Of a stretch of DNA of 64,000 nucleotides, positions 27,964-37,321 are shown piece after piece; the stretch's first letter is position 1, and the number at the start of each line of letters is the position of its first letter. The stretch is from Candidatus Terasakiella magnetica. Lineage in GTDB: Bacteria > Pseudomonadota > Alphaproteobacteria > Rhodospirillales > Terasakiellaceae. The notes below the pieces were generated by a model. It made no database searches. It was not told the origin of the DNA and was given only the letters and a program-made list of their open reading frames with translations. The position numbers and the translations under genes were made by a program. Where the stretch lies: assembly GCF_900093605.1 (NCBI RefSeq), contig NZ_FLYE01000044.1, forward strand, positions 181,097 to 245,096. The letters run 5' to 3'.

Positions 27964-30732
27964 ATGACTGTTGAGAACGACCTCTTGCGCGCTGAAGCTC
28001 CCCCGATTCGCATTCCTGCTGTCCCTGTTTTGGTGACGCATGTGCGCTCTTGTGCGTGGTTGAGCCAAGAAGGTGAGCTTGAAACACTTTCCCTTAAAGA
28101 AGGCGCGCGGCGTCTCTCCACCAGTGAAGTCCCTGTTTTAGTCCTTCATGCCCTTGCAACTGCGCGGCGCCTGCGTTGTGGCCCGTTTCCCCGTCTCGAT
28201 ATTTTAGAGCTTTTTGCCTTTGTGCGCCCAGCCCAGTTTTGCCTGCCCACACCACGCGGCCTTGCCGATGCTTTAGGGCTTAAAAGTCCAAAGACGCTGG
28301 AAGATGAGGTCGAAACCCTGCGCGAGGCCTGTGCCTTGTTGTTAGGTGAGCTGGCTAAAATTTCCACAAAGGATATTCAGACTCTTGCCTGGGCCATGAA
28401 AGCAGGTGGTTGGACATGGGGCTCTATCGTTTTAAAGGGCTTAGGCGTTGCAAATCCTGATGCACCCCATAGCGGTGCGTTACTGCGCTCTTTACAGATT
28501 TGGCATAAGTTAAAGGAATGGGTGGAAAGTGCTGCGCCACCCCCGCCCGGTCATCTGCCTGTTGAGCCCGTTGAAGCCCGTGCGCGCCTAGACATGCTGT
28601 TGGGTGCAGGGGCAGAAGAACGTGGAGAGCAAAAAGATTATGCCGCGTCCATGTGTGAAGCTTTTCAAGCCCCTAATGCAGCAGGCGAGCCTGCCATGGC
28701 TTTGGTTGAGGCTGGAACGGGTGTTGGCAAGACCTTGGGCTATATTGCACCAGCCAGTGTTTGGGCGAAGAAAAATCAGGGCGCAGTCTGGATCAGTACC
28801 TATACGCGCAACCTTCAGCGCCAATTAGATGGAGAGCTGGATCGCCTGTTTGATGATCCAAAAGAAAAAAAGCGCAAAGTGGTTATTCGAAAGGGCCGCG
28901 AAAACTATTTTTGCCTGCTTAATTTTGAAGAAGCGGTCTCACGTCTGCGCCTGCGCAGTGATGATGCGCCTGCATTGGGCTTGATGGCACGTTGGGCCTT
29001 GGCCTCGCGCGATGGCGATATGATCGGTGGGGATTTTCCCTCATGGTTAAAAGAACTATTGGGCGCGCGCTTAACGGTGGATATGACCGATACGCGCGGG
29101 GAATGCGTTTATTCCAGCTGTTCACATTATTCTAAATGTTTTATCGAAAAGACGGTGCGCCGTGCACGCCGTGCTGAGCTGGTGGTGGCTAACCACGCCC
29201 TTGTGATGATACAGGCCGCACTTGGCGGGGTGGAAGAAAACCTCATGCCGACGCGTTATATTTTTGATGAGGGTCATCATGTTTTTGATGCGGCAGATAA
29301 GGCATTTTCCGCCCATTTATCAGGCCAAGAAGGTGCAGATTTAAGACGTTGGTTATTAGGCGCTGAAGAAAGTAGCCGTTCACGTGCGCGCGGCCTTAAG
29401 GCACGGATTGATGATCTGGTGGCAGGACGCGAGATGGAAGAGGCCTTGGATGCGGTGCTTCATCATGCCCGTGTGTTGCCCGGTCCAAGCTGGCATCAAC
29501 GTATTTCCGGCGGGGAGCCCATGGGTCCGTTTGAAGATTTCTTGCGCCGTATGCGCCAGCAGGTCTATGCCCGCGATAATAATAGCGATTCGCCTTTCAG
29601 CCTTGAATGCGGGATCGAACAGCCTGTTGAAGGCTTGCTCGAAAGTGCAGAGCGTTTAAAAACAGCCTTGGATAAAATCAGGGCACCACTGCAAAGCCTG
29701 ATCAAGGGCATGATGGCCTTGATGGATGAGGAAGCTGATGAGCTGGACACAGCCAACCGCCAACGTATTGAAGCGACGTGTGCGAGCCTAGAGCGCCGTG
29801 GGGTGCAACAGGTTTTGGCCTGGTGTTCCATGCTTGATAGTTTGTTTAATGAAACCCCGCCCCAATTTGTGGATTGGTATAGTGTGGATCGCATTGAAGG
29901 GCGCGATATGGATGTGGGCATGCATCGCCATTGGGTGGACCCGACCATTCCTTTTGTGGAAGAGGTTGTGGAAAAATCCCATGGGGTGGGCATTACCTCT
30001 GCCACCTTGCGCGATGGCAGTGGGGATGTTGAAGCCGACTGGAAGGTAGCTGCTGCGCGCACAGGGGTGTCGCATCTGGCAAAACCTGCGATCATGCATG
30101 ATGTGAAATCACCCTTTGATTATCCTAAACAGACCCGTGTTTATATTGTGGATGATATTCGCAAAGATAATCTGGATCAGATCGCCAGTGCTTATCGTGA
30201 GCTGTTTATTGCTGGTGGCGGCGGTGGGCTTGGTTTGTTTACAGCGGTAAACAGGTTAAAAGCCGTTTATCAAAAAATTGCTGAACCACTGGATCGCACG
30301 GGCATTCAGCTTTTGGCCCAACATATGGATGCCATGGATATAGGGACGCTCATTGATATTTTTAAGGGTGAGAAAAGCAGTTGCCTGTTGGGTACGGATG
30401 CGGTGCGCGATGGGGTGGATGTGCCCGGTGATGCGTTGCATTTGATTGTGTTTGATCGTGTGCCCTGGCCGCGCCCCACTATTTTACACAAAGCGCGCAA
30501 ACGCTCTTTTCCAGCGCGCTCTTATGATGAGATGATTGCGCGCTTGCGCATGAAACAGGCCTTTGGCCGCTTGGTTCGGCGCAAATCCGATCGTGGTGTT
30601 TTTGTCATGTTGGACCGCCAGACCCCAACGCGCATGTTAGGCGCTTTTCCGGAAGGGGTGGAAGTGATCCGCACGGGCCTTGCTGATACCATTAAAGGCG
30701 TGCATGAATTCTTACATGAAGGTGAGAAGTAA
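27964..30732 (+). CDS. DinG/XPD-family ATP-dependent DNA helicase
   Basis: 922 residues of superfamily 2 helicases. Walker A is EAGTGVGKT (about 245-253), the iron-sulfur cysteines occur in GECVYSSCSHYSKCFIEK (about 380-395), DEGH is the Walker B box (about 439-442), and the C-terminal motor domain has AFGRLVRRKSDRGVF (motif VI). Cluster-containing DinG proteins unwind 5'-tailed DNA, R-loops and G-quadruplexes. The first 240 residues are an extension upstream of Walker A that carries no recognised motif; alphaproteobacterial members commonly have one. Confidence 0.88.
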   Translation: MTVENDLLRAEAPPIRIPAVPVLVTHVRSCAWLSQEGELETLSLKEGARRLSTSEVPVLVLHALATARRLRCGPFPRLDILELFAFVRPAQFCLPTPRGLADALGLKSPKTLEDEVETLREACALLLGELAKISTKDIQTLAWAMKAGGWTWGSIVLKGLGVANPDAPHSGALLRSLQIWHKLKEWVESAAPPPPGHLPVEPVEARARLDMLLGAGAEERGEQKDYAASMCEAFQAPNAAGEPAMALVEAGTGVGKTLGYIAPASVWAKKNQGAVWISTYTRNLQRQLDGELDRLFDDPKEKKRKVVIRKGRENYFCLLNFEEAVSRLRLRSDDAPALGLMARWALASRDGDMIGGDFPSWLKELLGARLTVDMTDTRGECVYSSCSHYSKCFIEKTVRRARRAELVVANHALVMIQAALGGVEENLMPTRYIFDEGHHVFDAADKAFSAHLSGQEGADLRRWLLGAEESSRSRARGLKARIDDLVAGREMEEALDAVLHHARVLPGPSWHQRISGGEPMGPFEDFLRRMRQQVYARDNNSDSPFSLECGIEQPVEGLLESAERLKTALDKIRAPLQSLIKGMMALMDEEADELDTANRQRIEATCASLERRGVQQVLAWCSMLDSLFNETPPQFVDWYSVDRIEGRDMDVGMHRHWVDPTIPFVEEVVEKSHGVGITSATLRDGSGDVEADWKVAAARTGVSHLAKPAIMHDVKSPFDYPKQTRVYIVDDIRKDNLDQIASAYRELFIAGGGGGLGLFTAVNRLKAVYQKIAEPLDRTGIQLLAQHMDAMDIGTLIDIFKGEKSSCLLGTDAVRDGVDVPGDALHLIVFDRVPWPRPTILHKARKRSFPARSYDEMIARLRMKQAFGRLVRRKSDRGVFVMLDRQTPTRMLGAFPEGVEVIRTGLADTIKGVHEFLHEGEK

Positions 30733-30747
30733 GGAAGAAAGCGAGCT

Positions 30748-33057
30748 TTAGACTTCGCTCTCTTCAAGAACGCGGGTGATTTCTGCCAAGGTGGCAGCCA
30801 CATCAATGGGTTTGGTCAGATAAGATTTAAAGCCGAGTTCACGGCCCTTTTCCACTTCGCGTGGCATGGCGTTAGCCGTTAGTGCAATAACGGGGATGTC
30901 GCCCATATAAGGGTCATCACGCATGACTTCAAAAGCCTGAAAACCATCCATGCCCGGTAAGTTGATATCCATCAACACAAGGTCGGGTTTGTCCTGCTTG
31001 ATCAGTTCCAGACCTTCTTCAGCCGTGCCAGCCTCTACAAAGTTTGTGCGGGGCAATTGTGTGAGAAGTTCACGCATTAAACGCATGTTTGCGGGGTTGT
31101 CTTCCACATAGAGAATGGTATTGACGCCATCAAGGCGTTTGGGGCTATGTTCAATATCGCTGGGGAGTTCAGGGATATCACGCACGATCTCTTCATCTGA
31201 AACGGGAATATCCACCCAGAATGTGGAACCTTCACCCAGTTTACTATCCACACCGATTTCACCACCCATAATTTCAACCAAGTGCTTGGTGATGGTTAGG
31301 CCAATGCCCGTACCCTCAATGTCCGTATTTTCAGCATTGAGACGGTTAAAGGGTTGGAAAAGCTGTTCTTGGTCTTTTTCTTCAATGCCATAGCCCGTAT
31401 CTGTAACGGTAAAGCGCCAGAACCCTTGGGGACCGGGAGAGCTATCGAGAATAACTTTACCATTGGCAATGTTATATTTAATGGCGTTGGAAAGAAGGTT
31501 GGAAACAACCTGTTTTAAACGGGTGAAATCCCCCGTGACATAATGTTCAGCAAAGTCACTGCCCGTACGAGTAATGGTGATATTTTGTTCTGCTGAATAA
31601 GCATCAATCATATCCACACATTCACTTACAACAGAACTTGGGTCGATATTCTCAATAGAAAGACTGATACGGCCCGATTCGATCTTTGCCAGATCAAGCA
31701 CTTCATTGATCAGTTCCAAAAGCAGGTTACCAGCTTTTAGAACATGCTCGATATATTCAGATTGTTTATCAGAAAGCGGGTGGCGCTGATCCATCAACAA
31801 CAACTGGGCAAAGCCAAGAATACCATTAAGCGGTGTGCGCAGCTCATGGCTCATGCGTGACAGGAACTCAGATTTTGCCCGGTTGGCTTTCTTGGCATCC
31901 GTTGTGGCGGCTTGAAGCTCGTGTGTGCGTTCTTCAACGCGGTGTTCCAGCTCATCACGGGCACGGCGCAATTCACGCTCTGCACGTTTGATCTCGGTAA
32001 TGTCGGTCTGGATACCTACGCGCCCGCCTGCTTGGGTTGGTCTTTCACGAATAAGAAGATGGCGACCATCGGTGAGGGCAACCTCAATGGAGCCGCTTGT
32101 ATCCCAGTTATAGGCACTGCGCAGGTCATGATAAGATCGACCGAAATGATCAACCGCAGGCACAACGCCGCGTTCGATATCCAGCTCAATCAGGCGGTTG
32201 TAATCAATGCCTGCTTGGATATCTTCGTCACTATATTCGTAGAAATCTTTAAATCGGGTATTACATAAAACCAGATTCTGTTGATTATCAAACAGAACGA
32301 AGGCTTCTGAAATATTTTCAATGGCATCTTTAACGCGTGCTTCTGCCTCCACCGCGGCGTTACGGGCAGAACGCAGTGCAGCATCAGTTTCGATCTGATG
32401 GGTCATCATGTCGTTGAAAGCAGTGATAACCTGACCAATTTCATCTGAGGATTGCCATTTTACAGGGTCATAATCATCAGAGACCTTGGCATGGCGAATC
32501 CCTTTAAGAAGTAGGTCTAGGGGCTTACCGATGAGGCGTTGGGAGGCGACAAACGTACCGCCAACTAAAGAAGCAGCAAGCAAAATCAGGATGAAACTAT
32601 CAAAGATCAGGCGCTCTGTTGCTTGGGCCTGAACTTGGGCATCATCAAAAACAAGAATAAGTTTACCCACAACTTCATCGCGCTCAGAACCACTGAAAAT
32701 AATGTCGCGTGTGACTTTTAATTCCGGGACATGGGGCTCTACACCTTCTTCGCCAACATGTTCAAGCACATGGCCATAATCATCAAGTAAAGTGCCGCTG
32801 ACAAAGTAGGGGTTGTTGGCGAGTGTACTCATCGCCAAGCGAATGGATTGTTCATCAAAGTTCCAAACGGGGACGGAAAGGGTGGAACTTTGGAATTCTG
32901 CAATTTGTTTGATTTGTTCGTGTAGGCGCTTATTGGCGTTGTGATAATTGCGATATTCAAATGCCGTGAAAAGCACAACCATACTCACACCTACAATAAG
33001 GAGGTAGGTTGCGAGCAGCTTGGTTCTAAGTGTCCAAGTTCTTTTTGTTTCGGGCAT
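30748..33057 (-). CDS. HAMP-PAS hybrid histidine kinase
   Basis: About 769 residues. Two membrane helices (about 12-30 and 150-170) flank a periplasmic sensor. Then come a HAMP domain, a PAS domain (around [20 protein letters not shown]), a coiled coil, HisKA with [14 protein letters not shown], HATPase with GIGLTI, and a C-terminal receiver with [13 protein letters not shown] and LTKPID. I chose ATG 33057 (MPETKR) with GGGGAAG upstream over a TTG at 33075. It is divergent from the sulfur-oxidation island across about 310 bases and could conceivably respond to it, but nothing in the sequence proves this. Confidence 0.88.
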   Translation of the reverse strand: MPETKRTWTLRTKLLATYLLIVGVSMVVLFTAFEYRNYHNANKRLHEQIKQIAEFQSSTLSVPVWNFDEQSIRLAMSTLANNPYFVSGTLLDDYGHVLEHVGEEGVEPHVPELKVTRDIIFSGSERDEVVGKLILVFDDAQVQAQATERLIFDSFILILLAASLVGGTFVASQRLIGKPLDLLLKGIRHAKVSDDYDPVKWQSSDEIGQVITAFNDMMTHQIETDAALRSARNAAVEAEARVKDAIENISEAFVLFDNQQNLVLCNTRFKDFYEYSDEDIQAGIDYNRLIELDIERGVVPAVDHFGRSYHDLRSAYNWDTSGSIEVALTDGRHLLIRERPTQAGGRVGIQTDITEIKRAERELRRARDELEHRVEERTHELQAATTDAKKANRAKSEFLSRMSHELRTPLNGILGFAQLLLMDQRHPLSDKQSEYIEHVLKAGNLLLELINEVLDLAKIESGRISLSIENIDPSSVVSECVDMIDAYSAEQNITITRTGSDFAEHYVTGDFTRLKQVVSNLLSNAIKYNIANGKVILDSSPGPQGFWRFTVTDTGYGIEEKDQEQLFQPFNRLNAENTDIEGTGIGLTITKHLVEIMGGEIGVDSKLGEGSTFWVDIPVSDEEIVRDIPELPSDIEHSPKRLDGVNTILYVEDNPANMRLMRELLTQLPRTNFVEAGTAEEGLELIKQDKPDLVLMDINLPGMDGFQAFEVMRDDPYMGDIPVIALTANAMPREVEKGRELGFKSYLTKPIDVAATLAEITRVLEESEV

Positions 33058-33366
33058 GAATGTCTTCCCCGTCAAGGTCGCCTAGGTATTTAATGTTTTA
33101 GTTTAAGTGCTTTCACTAAAACTACAACTTGATTTTTAAATAGGGGCTTAAAAAATATCTAAGAAGGCACGCTTCTATCAGAAAAATAACGGTTTTTTGC
33201 GCACCGCAATAACACTATTATTTTGTATTAATCCAATTGTACTGCATAAATAGTGTGGTAATTATATTATAAAAACATCATAAAAAAGTATACTTAATTA
33301 GAAAAAAACTATGTTATGGATAATAACTGAACTAGTAAAAATTCAAAAAAATAAAGGGGGGCACGT
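33058..33366. promoter_or_regulatory. Divergent A/T-rich promoter region ahead of the sulfur island
   Basis: About 309 bases between the kinase and fccA starts, with no open frame. The half near fccA is strongly A/T-rich and contains the 10-bp palindrome AAGTATACTT (33286-33295), and GGGGGG just upstream of the fccA ATG is its ribosome-binding site. No sigma factor site can be named with confidence. It is the obvious place for the regulator of the fcc operon to bind. Confidence 0.4.
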
Positions 33367-33966
33367 ATGAGCCACACTTTCTTCAAGCCGACATTATTAG
33401 CAGCAGGACTGCTGGCAATGGCGTCTTATTCAACTGATGCATCTGCCGGCATGGCAAGCGCAGAAACACTTGCTGCACCTTGTGCAGGTTGTCACGGTAC
33501 AAACGGGTCCAGCCATGGTCCGGCAACGCCGACAATTGCGGGTATTACACAAGAATACTTTATGTCTTCTATGAAGGACTATGTCAGTGGCGAGCGCAAA
33601 TCCACTGTGATGGACCGAATCGCTAAGGGCTATAGCGAAGAAGAAATGAAAGTTATGGCTGATTACTTCGCAGCACAAAAAATCGTGCGTTACAAACAGG
33701 ATGTTGACGCAGAACTCGCTAAAAAAGGTCGTGCCCTTTTCCAGAACTACTGTGAAAAATGTCACGAAGAAGACGGTTATCTTGCGGATGGTATCGGTGT
33801 GATGGCTGGTCAGACAATGGATTACTTGCGTTTCATGGTTGCGGATTTCTTCACGGGTGACCGCGAGTGGAGCAAAAAGCAAAAGAAAAAAATGAAGGCG
33901 CTAATGGATGATCATGGCCAAGAAGGTTATGAAGCTGTGATCCATTATGCCGGTTCAAAGATGTAA
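33367..33966 (+). CDS. fccA: Flavocytochrome c sulfide dehydrogenase, diheme cytochrome subunit
   Basis: 199 residues with a signal peptide ending near ASA (about 27). Two c-type heme sites, CAGCH (39-43) and CEKCH (129-133), lie in tandem cytochrome domains, as in FccA/SoxE. The subunit takes electrons from the FccB flavin and passes them to a soluble cytochrome or quinone-linked carrier. It precedes fccB by 19 bases and starts the sulfur island. SoxE of Sox clusters is the same family. Confidence 0.85.
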   Translation: MSHTFFKPTLLAAGLLAMASYSTDASAGMASAETLAAPCAGCHGTNGSSHGPATPTIAGITQEYFMSSMKDYVSGERKSTVMDRIAKGYSEEEMKVMADYFAAQKIVRYKQDVDAELAKKGRALFQNYCEKCHEEDGYLADGIGVMAGQTMDYLRFMVADFFTGDREWSKKQKKKMKALMDDHGQEGYEAVIHYAGSKM

Positions 33967-33985
33967 GGTTAGGGAGACTTTTAAT

Positions 33986-35290
33986 ATGACGAAATTTAAT
34001 CGCCGGAGTTTCCTCCAGTTGACAGGTGCAGCGGCCGTTACAGGTGCTGCAGTGATGAGCGCACCAAGCATTGCCCGCGCAGCAGGTAAAAAAGTTGTTA
34101 TCGTTGGTGGTGGTCCCGCTGGTGCAACAGTTGCAAACTATTTGCGCATGATGGACATGTCCATTGAAGTAACATTGATTGAAGCTGACAAAAACTACTT
34201 CACTTGCTTTATGAGCAACGAAGTTCTGGGTGGTAAACGTTCTATGGACGGTATCAAACAGGGCTATATGGGCTTGGAAAAAGCAGGTGTTAAAGTTGTT
34301 CATGACATGGTCACTGGCATTGATGGTGCCAAGAAGAAAGTCATGACCAAAGGTGGTCAAACGTTTGAATATGACCGTTGCGTTGTTGCACCGGGTGTTG
34401 ATTTCAAATTTGACAAATATGATGGTCTTGATGCGAATGTTGCCGAAACCAAAATTCCACACGCGTGGAAAGCTGGTCCGCAAACAGCGCTTCTTCGCAA
34501 GCAATTGGAAGAAATGAAAGACGGTGGCACCTTTACAATGGTTGCTCCACCAAATCCATTCCGCTGCCCTCCTGGCCCATATGAGCGTGTCAGCTTGATT
34601 GCCAATTACTTCAAGAAAGAGAAGCCAAAGTCGAAGATTTTGATCATCGACCATAAGGATAAATTCTCTAAACAGGGTCTGTTCACACAGGCGTGGAAGA
34701 AGTTCTACGGTTATGGCACAGACAACTCTATGATCGAATGGATCAAGGGTTCTGATGCGGGCCAAATCGAAGGTGTTGATGTTGCTGGTATGGCGGTGAA
34801 GACAGACTTTGAAGAGTATAAAGGCGATGTGATCAACTTCATCCCTGCTCAAAAAGCCGGTCCAATCGCTTTTGCAGCTGGCCTTACAGACGCGTCTGGT
34901 TGGTGTCCTGTGGATAAGGTGACGTTTGAATCTAAACAAGTCCCTGGCATTCACGTACTGGGTGATGCGGCCATCGCAACTAAGATGCCGAAATCCGGTT
35001 ATGCGGCCAACTCTCAAGGTAAAGTGACTGCTGCGGCAATTGCGGCTGCCTTGAACGGTAAAACAGTTGGTGTGCCTTCTTATGTGAATACTTGTTATTC
35101 AATCGCTGCTGATGACTGGGCATTCTCGGTTGCAGCTGTGTACAAGTATGACAAAGAAAAAGACATTATCGCAGGCGTTAAAGGCGCAGGTGGTCTGTCA
35201 CCAATGGATGCGTCCGCTGAAGACCGTAAGCGCGAAGTGGCTTACGCTCACAGCTGGTACGATAACATCTGTAAAGACATCTGGGGCTAA
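33986..35290 (+). CDS. fccB: Flavocytochrome c sulfide dehydrogenase, flavoprotein subunit
   Basis: 434 residues. A twin-arginine signal (FNRRSFLQLTGAAAV, about 4-18) precedes the FAD site VVIVGGGPAGATVA (37-50). Cys194 in FRCPPGPYER and Cys370 in VNTCYSIA correspond to the redox disulfide of FccB that forms the sulfide adduct. FccAB oxidises sulfide in the periplasm. ATG 33986 follows AGGGAGA. SoxF of Sox clusters is homologous, so the name soxF is an alternative. Confidence 0.88.
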   Translation: MTKFNRRSFLQLTGAAAVTGAAVMSAPSIARAAGKKVVIVGGGPAGATVANYLRMMDMSIEVTLIEADKNYFTCFMSNEVLGGKRSMDGIKQGYMGLEKAGVKVVHDMVTGIDGAKKKVMTKGGQTFEYDRCVVAPGVDFKFDKYDGLDANVAETKIPHAWKAGPQTALLRKQLEEMKDGGTFTMVAPPNPFRCPPGPYERVSLIANYFKKEKPKSKILIIDHKDKFSKQGLFTQAWKKFYGYGTDNSMIEWIKGSDAGQIEGVDVAGMAVKTDFEEYKGDVINFIPAQKAGPIAFAAGLTDASGWCPVDKVTFESKQVPGIHVLGDAAIATKMPKSGYAANSQGKVTAAAIAAALNGKTVGVPSYVNTCYSIAADDWAFSVAAVYKYDKEKDIIAGVKGAGGLSPMDASAEDRKREVAYAHSWYDNICKDIWG

Positions 35291-35309
35291 GCTCTGGATG
35301 TAAAGATCA

Positions 35310-35343
35310 GGCAGCTTTTCTTCTGGGGGGACGAAAAGCTGCC
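35310..35343 (+). terminator. Strong hairpin after fccB
   Basis: GGCAGCTTTTC (35310-35320) pairs perfectly with GAAAAGCTGCC (35333-35343), 11 bp with a 12-nt loop. The following sequence TCTTCTTC has no clean T run, so it may act as a partial terminator or an mRNA 3' stabiliser between fccAB and the cytochrome genes. Confidence 0.55.
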
Positions 35344-35363
35344 TCTTCTTCAATAATAAAAAA

Positions 35364-35957
35364 ATGGAAAATGCGCAAACTGAGGGGCTAGCGCACTCTG
35401 GGAGAGTAACGACTGTGTTCAGTTGGTTAAAGAAAAGTGGCGTCAAGTTGGGCCTTGCAGTTGGCGTGCTGGGAACATTGGTATTTGTGGTTACAGCAGG
35501 TGCCATGATTGAAAAAACAAACACAATGGAATTTTGTGTGTCCTGTCATTCCATGGAACAGACAGTCTATCAGGAATATAAGAAAAGCCTGCATTATAAG
35601 AACGAATATGGTGTGCGCGTTGAATGTCCTGATTGTCATGTACCGCAAGATTATCCGGATAAATTGATTGCCAAAGTCATTGCTGCAAAAGATGTGTTGC
35701 ATGAGATTTTAGGCACAATCGACACCAAAGAAAAATTCGAAGAACATCGTCTGCAAATGGCTGAGCGCGTCTGGGAGCGTATGGAAACAACGCAATCCAA
35801 AGAATGTAAAACGTGTCACTCATTTGATGCCATGTCGTTTGAAGATATGGGACGACGCGCACGACGCAAACATCCAAAAGCGATGGAAGAAGGAAAGCAC
35901 TGTATTCAGTGTCATAAAGGCGTGGTGCATGAACTGCCGCGCGATTATGAAGATTGA
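35364..35957 (+). CDS. NapC/NirT-family tetraheme c-type cytochrome
   Basis: 197 residues. An N-terminal membrane helix (about 28-50) is followed by four heme sites: CVSCH (58), CPDCH (88), CKTCH (148) and CIQCH (180). This is the NapC/NirT layout, a membrane-anchored quinol dehydrogenase that feeds periplasmic reductases; no nitrate or nitrite reductase is nearby. The ATG at 35364 has little ribosome-binding sequence; a GTG at 35415 with GGGAG upstream would give a 180-residue product starting at VFSWLKK and is a serious alternative. The next gene follows by 20 bases, so the two cytochromes probably work together. Confidence 0.85.
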   Translation: MENAQTEGLAHSGRVTTVFSWLKKSGVKLGLAVGVLGTLVFVVTAGAMIEKTNTMEFCVSCHSMEQTVYQEYKKSLHYKNEYGVRVECPDCHVPQDYPDKLIAKVIAAKDVLHEILGTIDTKEKFEEHRLQMAERVWERMETTQSKECKTCHSFDAMSFEDMGRRARRKHPKAMEEGKHCIQCHKGVVHELPRDYED

Positions 35958-35977
35958 GACAGGGCAGGGTAGAAACA

Positions 35978-37315
35978 ATGAAACTTATGAAACGCTTTGG
36001 CACTGCATTAACGCTCCTGACGGCCTTGACCTTCAGTGAAGCTGCTACTCCTGTTTTGGCTCAAGATGCAAATATTGATGCATCGGTCTCACGCGGTGGT
36101 CGTCTTTATAACGATTGGATGATTGAGCTTGATGAGCGTGCGCCTAAAAAAGCCAATCCCAAATATTCAGGTGAGACAAAAAGCGAAAAACAGATTGTTG
36201 ATAGCTGGCGTTGTGTTACCTGTCATGGATGGGACTATAAAGGTGTCTCTCCTATCAAAGGGATCATGGGGAAATCGGGTGATAACCCGGCTTCTATCGT
36301 GAGTGTTCTCAAAGATGAGACCCATAATTTTCAGTATTATCTGCAAAAAGAAGATTTACTAGATCTGGCGCGTTTTATCTCTATTGGTTTGGTTGATACC
36401 GATAAGATGATCGACCAAAAAACAGGCAAAGCACGCGCAAATGGTCATGCCCAACGCCCGTTTTTTGAAACGGTCTGTGCCATGTGCCATGGTGCAGAAG
36501 GGCAAAGCCTGCCGGGTGTCTCTTTGGGTCGTTTTGCAATTCAACAACCTTATTTGACGCTGCATTCCATTTTTAACGGGCATCCAGGTGCGGTAATGCC
36601 GTCACTGCGCGCCTTTGATGATATCATGCTTGTTGAGTTGTTGGCCTACATGCAGACTTTGCCAGAAACAGCCTCATTGGTCTCCATCGTGCGCGGTGGG
36701 CGTTTGTATGATAACTGGTTTATGGAAACAGGGCGCACGGTGCCCGTTGGCGTTCATCCCGCCTATCCGCGCAATATGAAATTAGAGATTAAGCCGAAAC
36801 AAACATGGCTCTGTAAAGAATGCCACGGTTGGGATTATCAAGGTAAAGACGGTCAATATAAATCCGGTAAGCATTTTACCGGGATTAAAGGGATTGCAGC
36901 CCAAAAAGGGGCCGATGTTAATGGGATTATTGACACCCTTAAAGACGACAATCATGGTTATGGTGCTGTTTTATCGATGCATGACCTTTTGGACCTTGCC
37001 AATTTCATCAGTGAAGGTCAGGTCGATATGGAACAGGTCATCGATAGCAAGACTAAAAAGATTAAAAGCGAATTTACCAAACATACCAAATTCTACCCAA
37101 CACTCTGTGGTAATTGCCATGGTGAAAAGGGTCGTGCCATTCGCACCATGAAGGCCTTGGGTCGGGTTGCCAATGAAGACCCATGGAAATCCCTTCATAA
37201 AGTTCTCAATGGTCATCCGGCTGAAGAAATGCCCGCGTGGCGCTCATTGGATGAGGAAACCATTAAAGACTTGATGGGCTTTATTCAGACTCTACCTATT
37301 AACAAAAGGTCTTAG
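35978..37315 (+). CDS. Secreted tetraheme protein with duplicated 200-residue diheme module
   Basis: 445 residues with a signal peptide ending near LAQ (about 29). Four heme sites lie at 79, 167, 279 and 377, so each half carries two. The halves align along their length: RGGRLYNDW at 39-47 and RGGRLYDNW at 239-247, CHGWDYKG and CHGWDYQG, DLLDLARFIS and DLLDLANFIS, NGHPG and NGHPA, LLAYMQTLP and LMGFIQTLP. I do not recognise a named family. The position between NapC-type and Sox genes suggests an electron carrier for sulfur oxidation, which is inference. It shares an operon with the NapC-like gene. Confidence 0.8.
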   Translation: MKLMKRFGTALTLLTALTFSEAATPVLAQDANIDASVSRGGRLYNDWMIELDERAPKKANPKYSGETKSEKQIVDSWRCVTCHGWDYKGVSPIKGIMGKSGDNPASIVSVLKDETHNFQYYLQKEDLLDLARFISIGLVDTDKMIDQKTGKARANGHAQRPFFETVCAMCHGAEGQSLPGVSLGRFAIQQPYLTLHSIFNGHPGAVMPSLRAFDDIMLVELLAYMQTLPETASLVSIVRGGRLYDNWFMETGRTVPVGVHPAYPRNMKLEIKPKQTWLCKECHGWDYQGKDGQYKSGKHFTGIKGIAAQKGADVNGIIDTLKDDNHGYGAVLSMHDLLDLANFISEGQVDMEQVIDSKTKKIKSEFTKHTKFYPTLCGNCHGEKGRAIRTMKALGRVANEDPWKSLHKVLNGHPAEEMPAWRSLDEETIKDLMGFIQTLPINKRS

Positions 37316-37321
37316 AAGAAT

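Noticed and set aside
33076-33366. Possible soxR or other regulator gene ahead of fccA
   Set aside because: No open frame exists in this stretch; only an A/T-rich region and a short palindrome are present.
33851-35017. 388-codon frame on the minus strand opposite fccB
   Set aside because: It is rich in Cys, His and Phe as expected for the antisense of a coding gene, and fccB has a Tat signal and complete active-site motifs.
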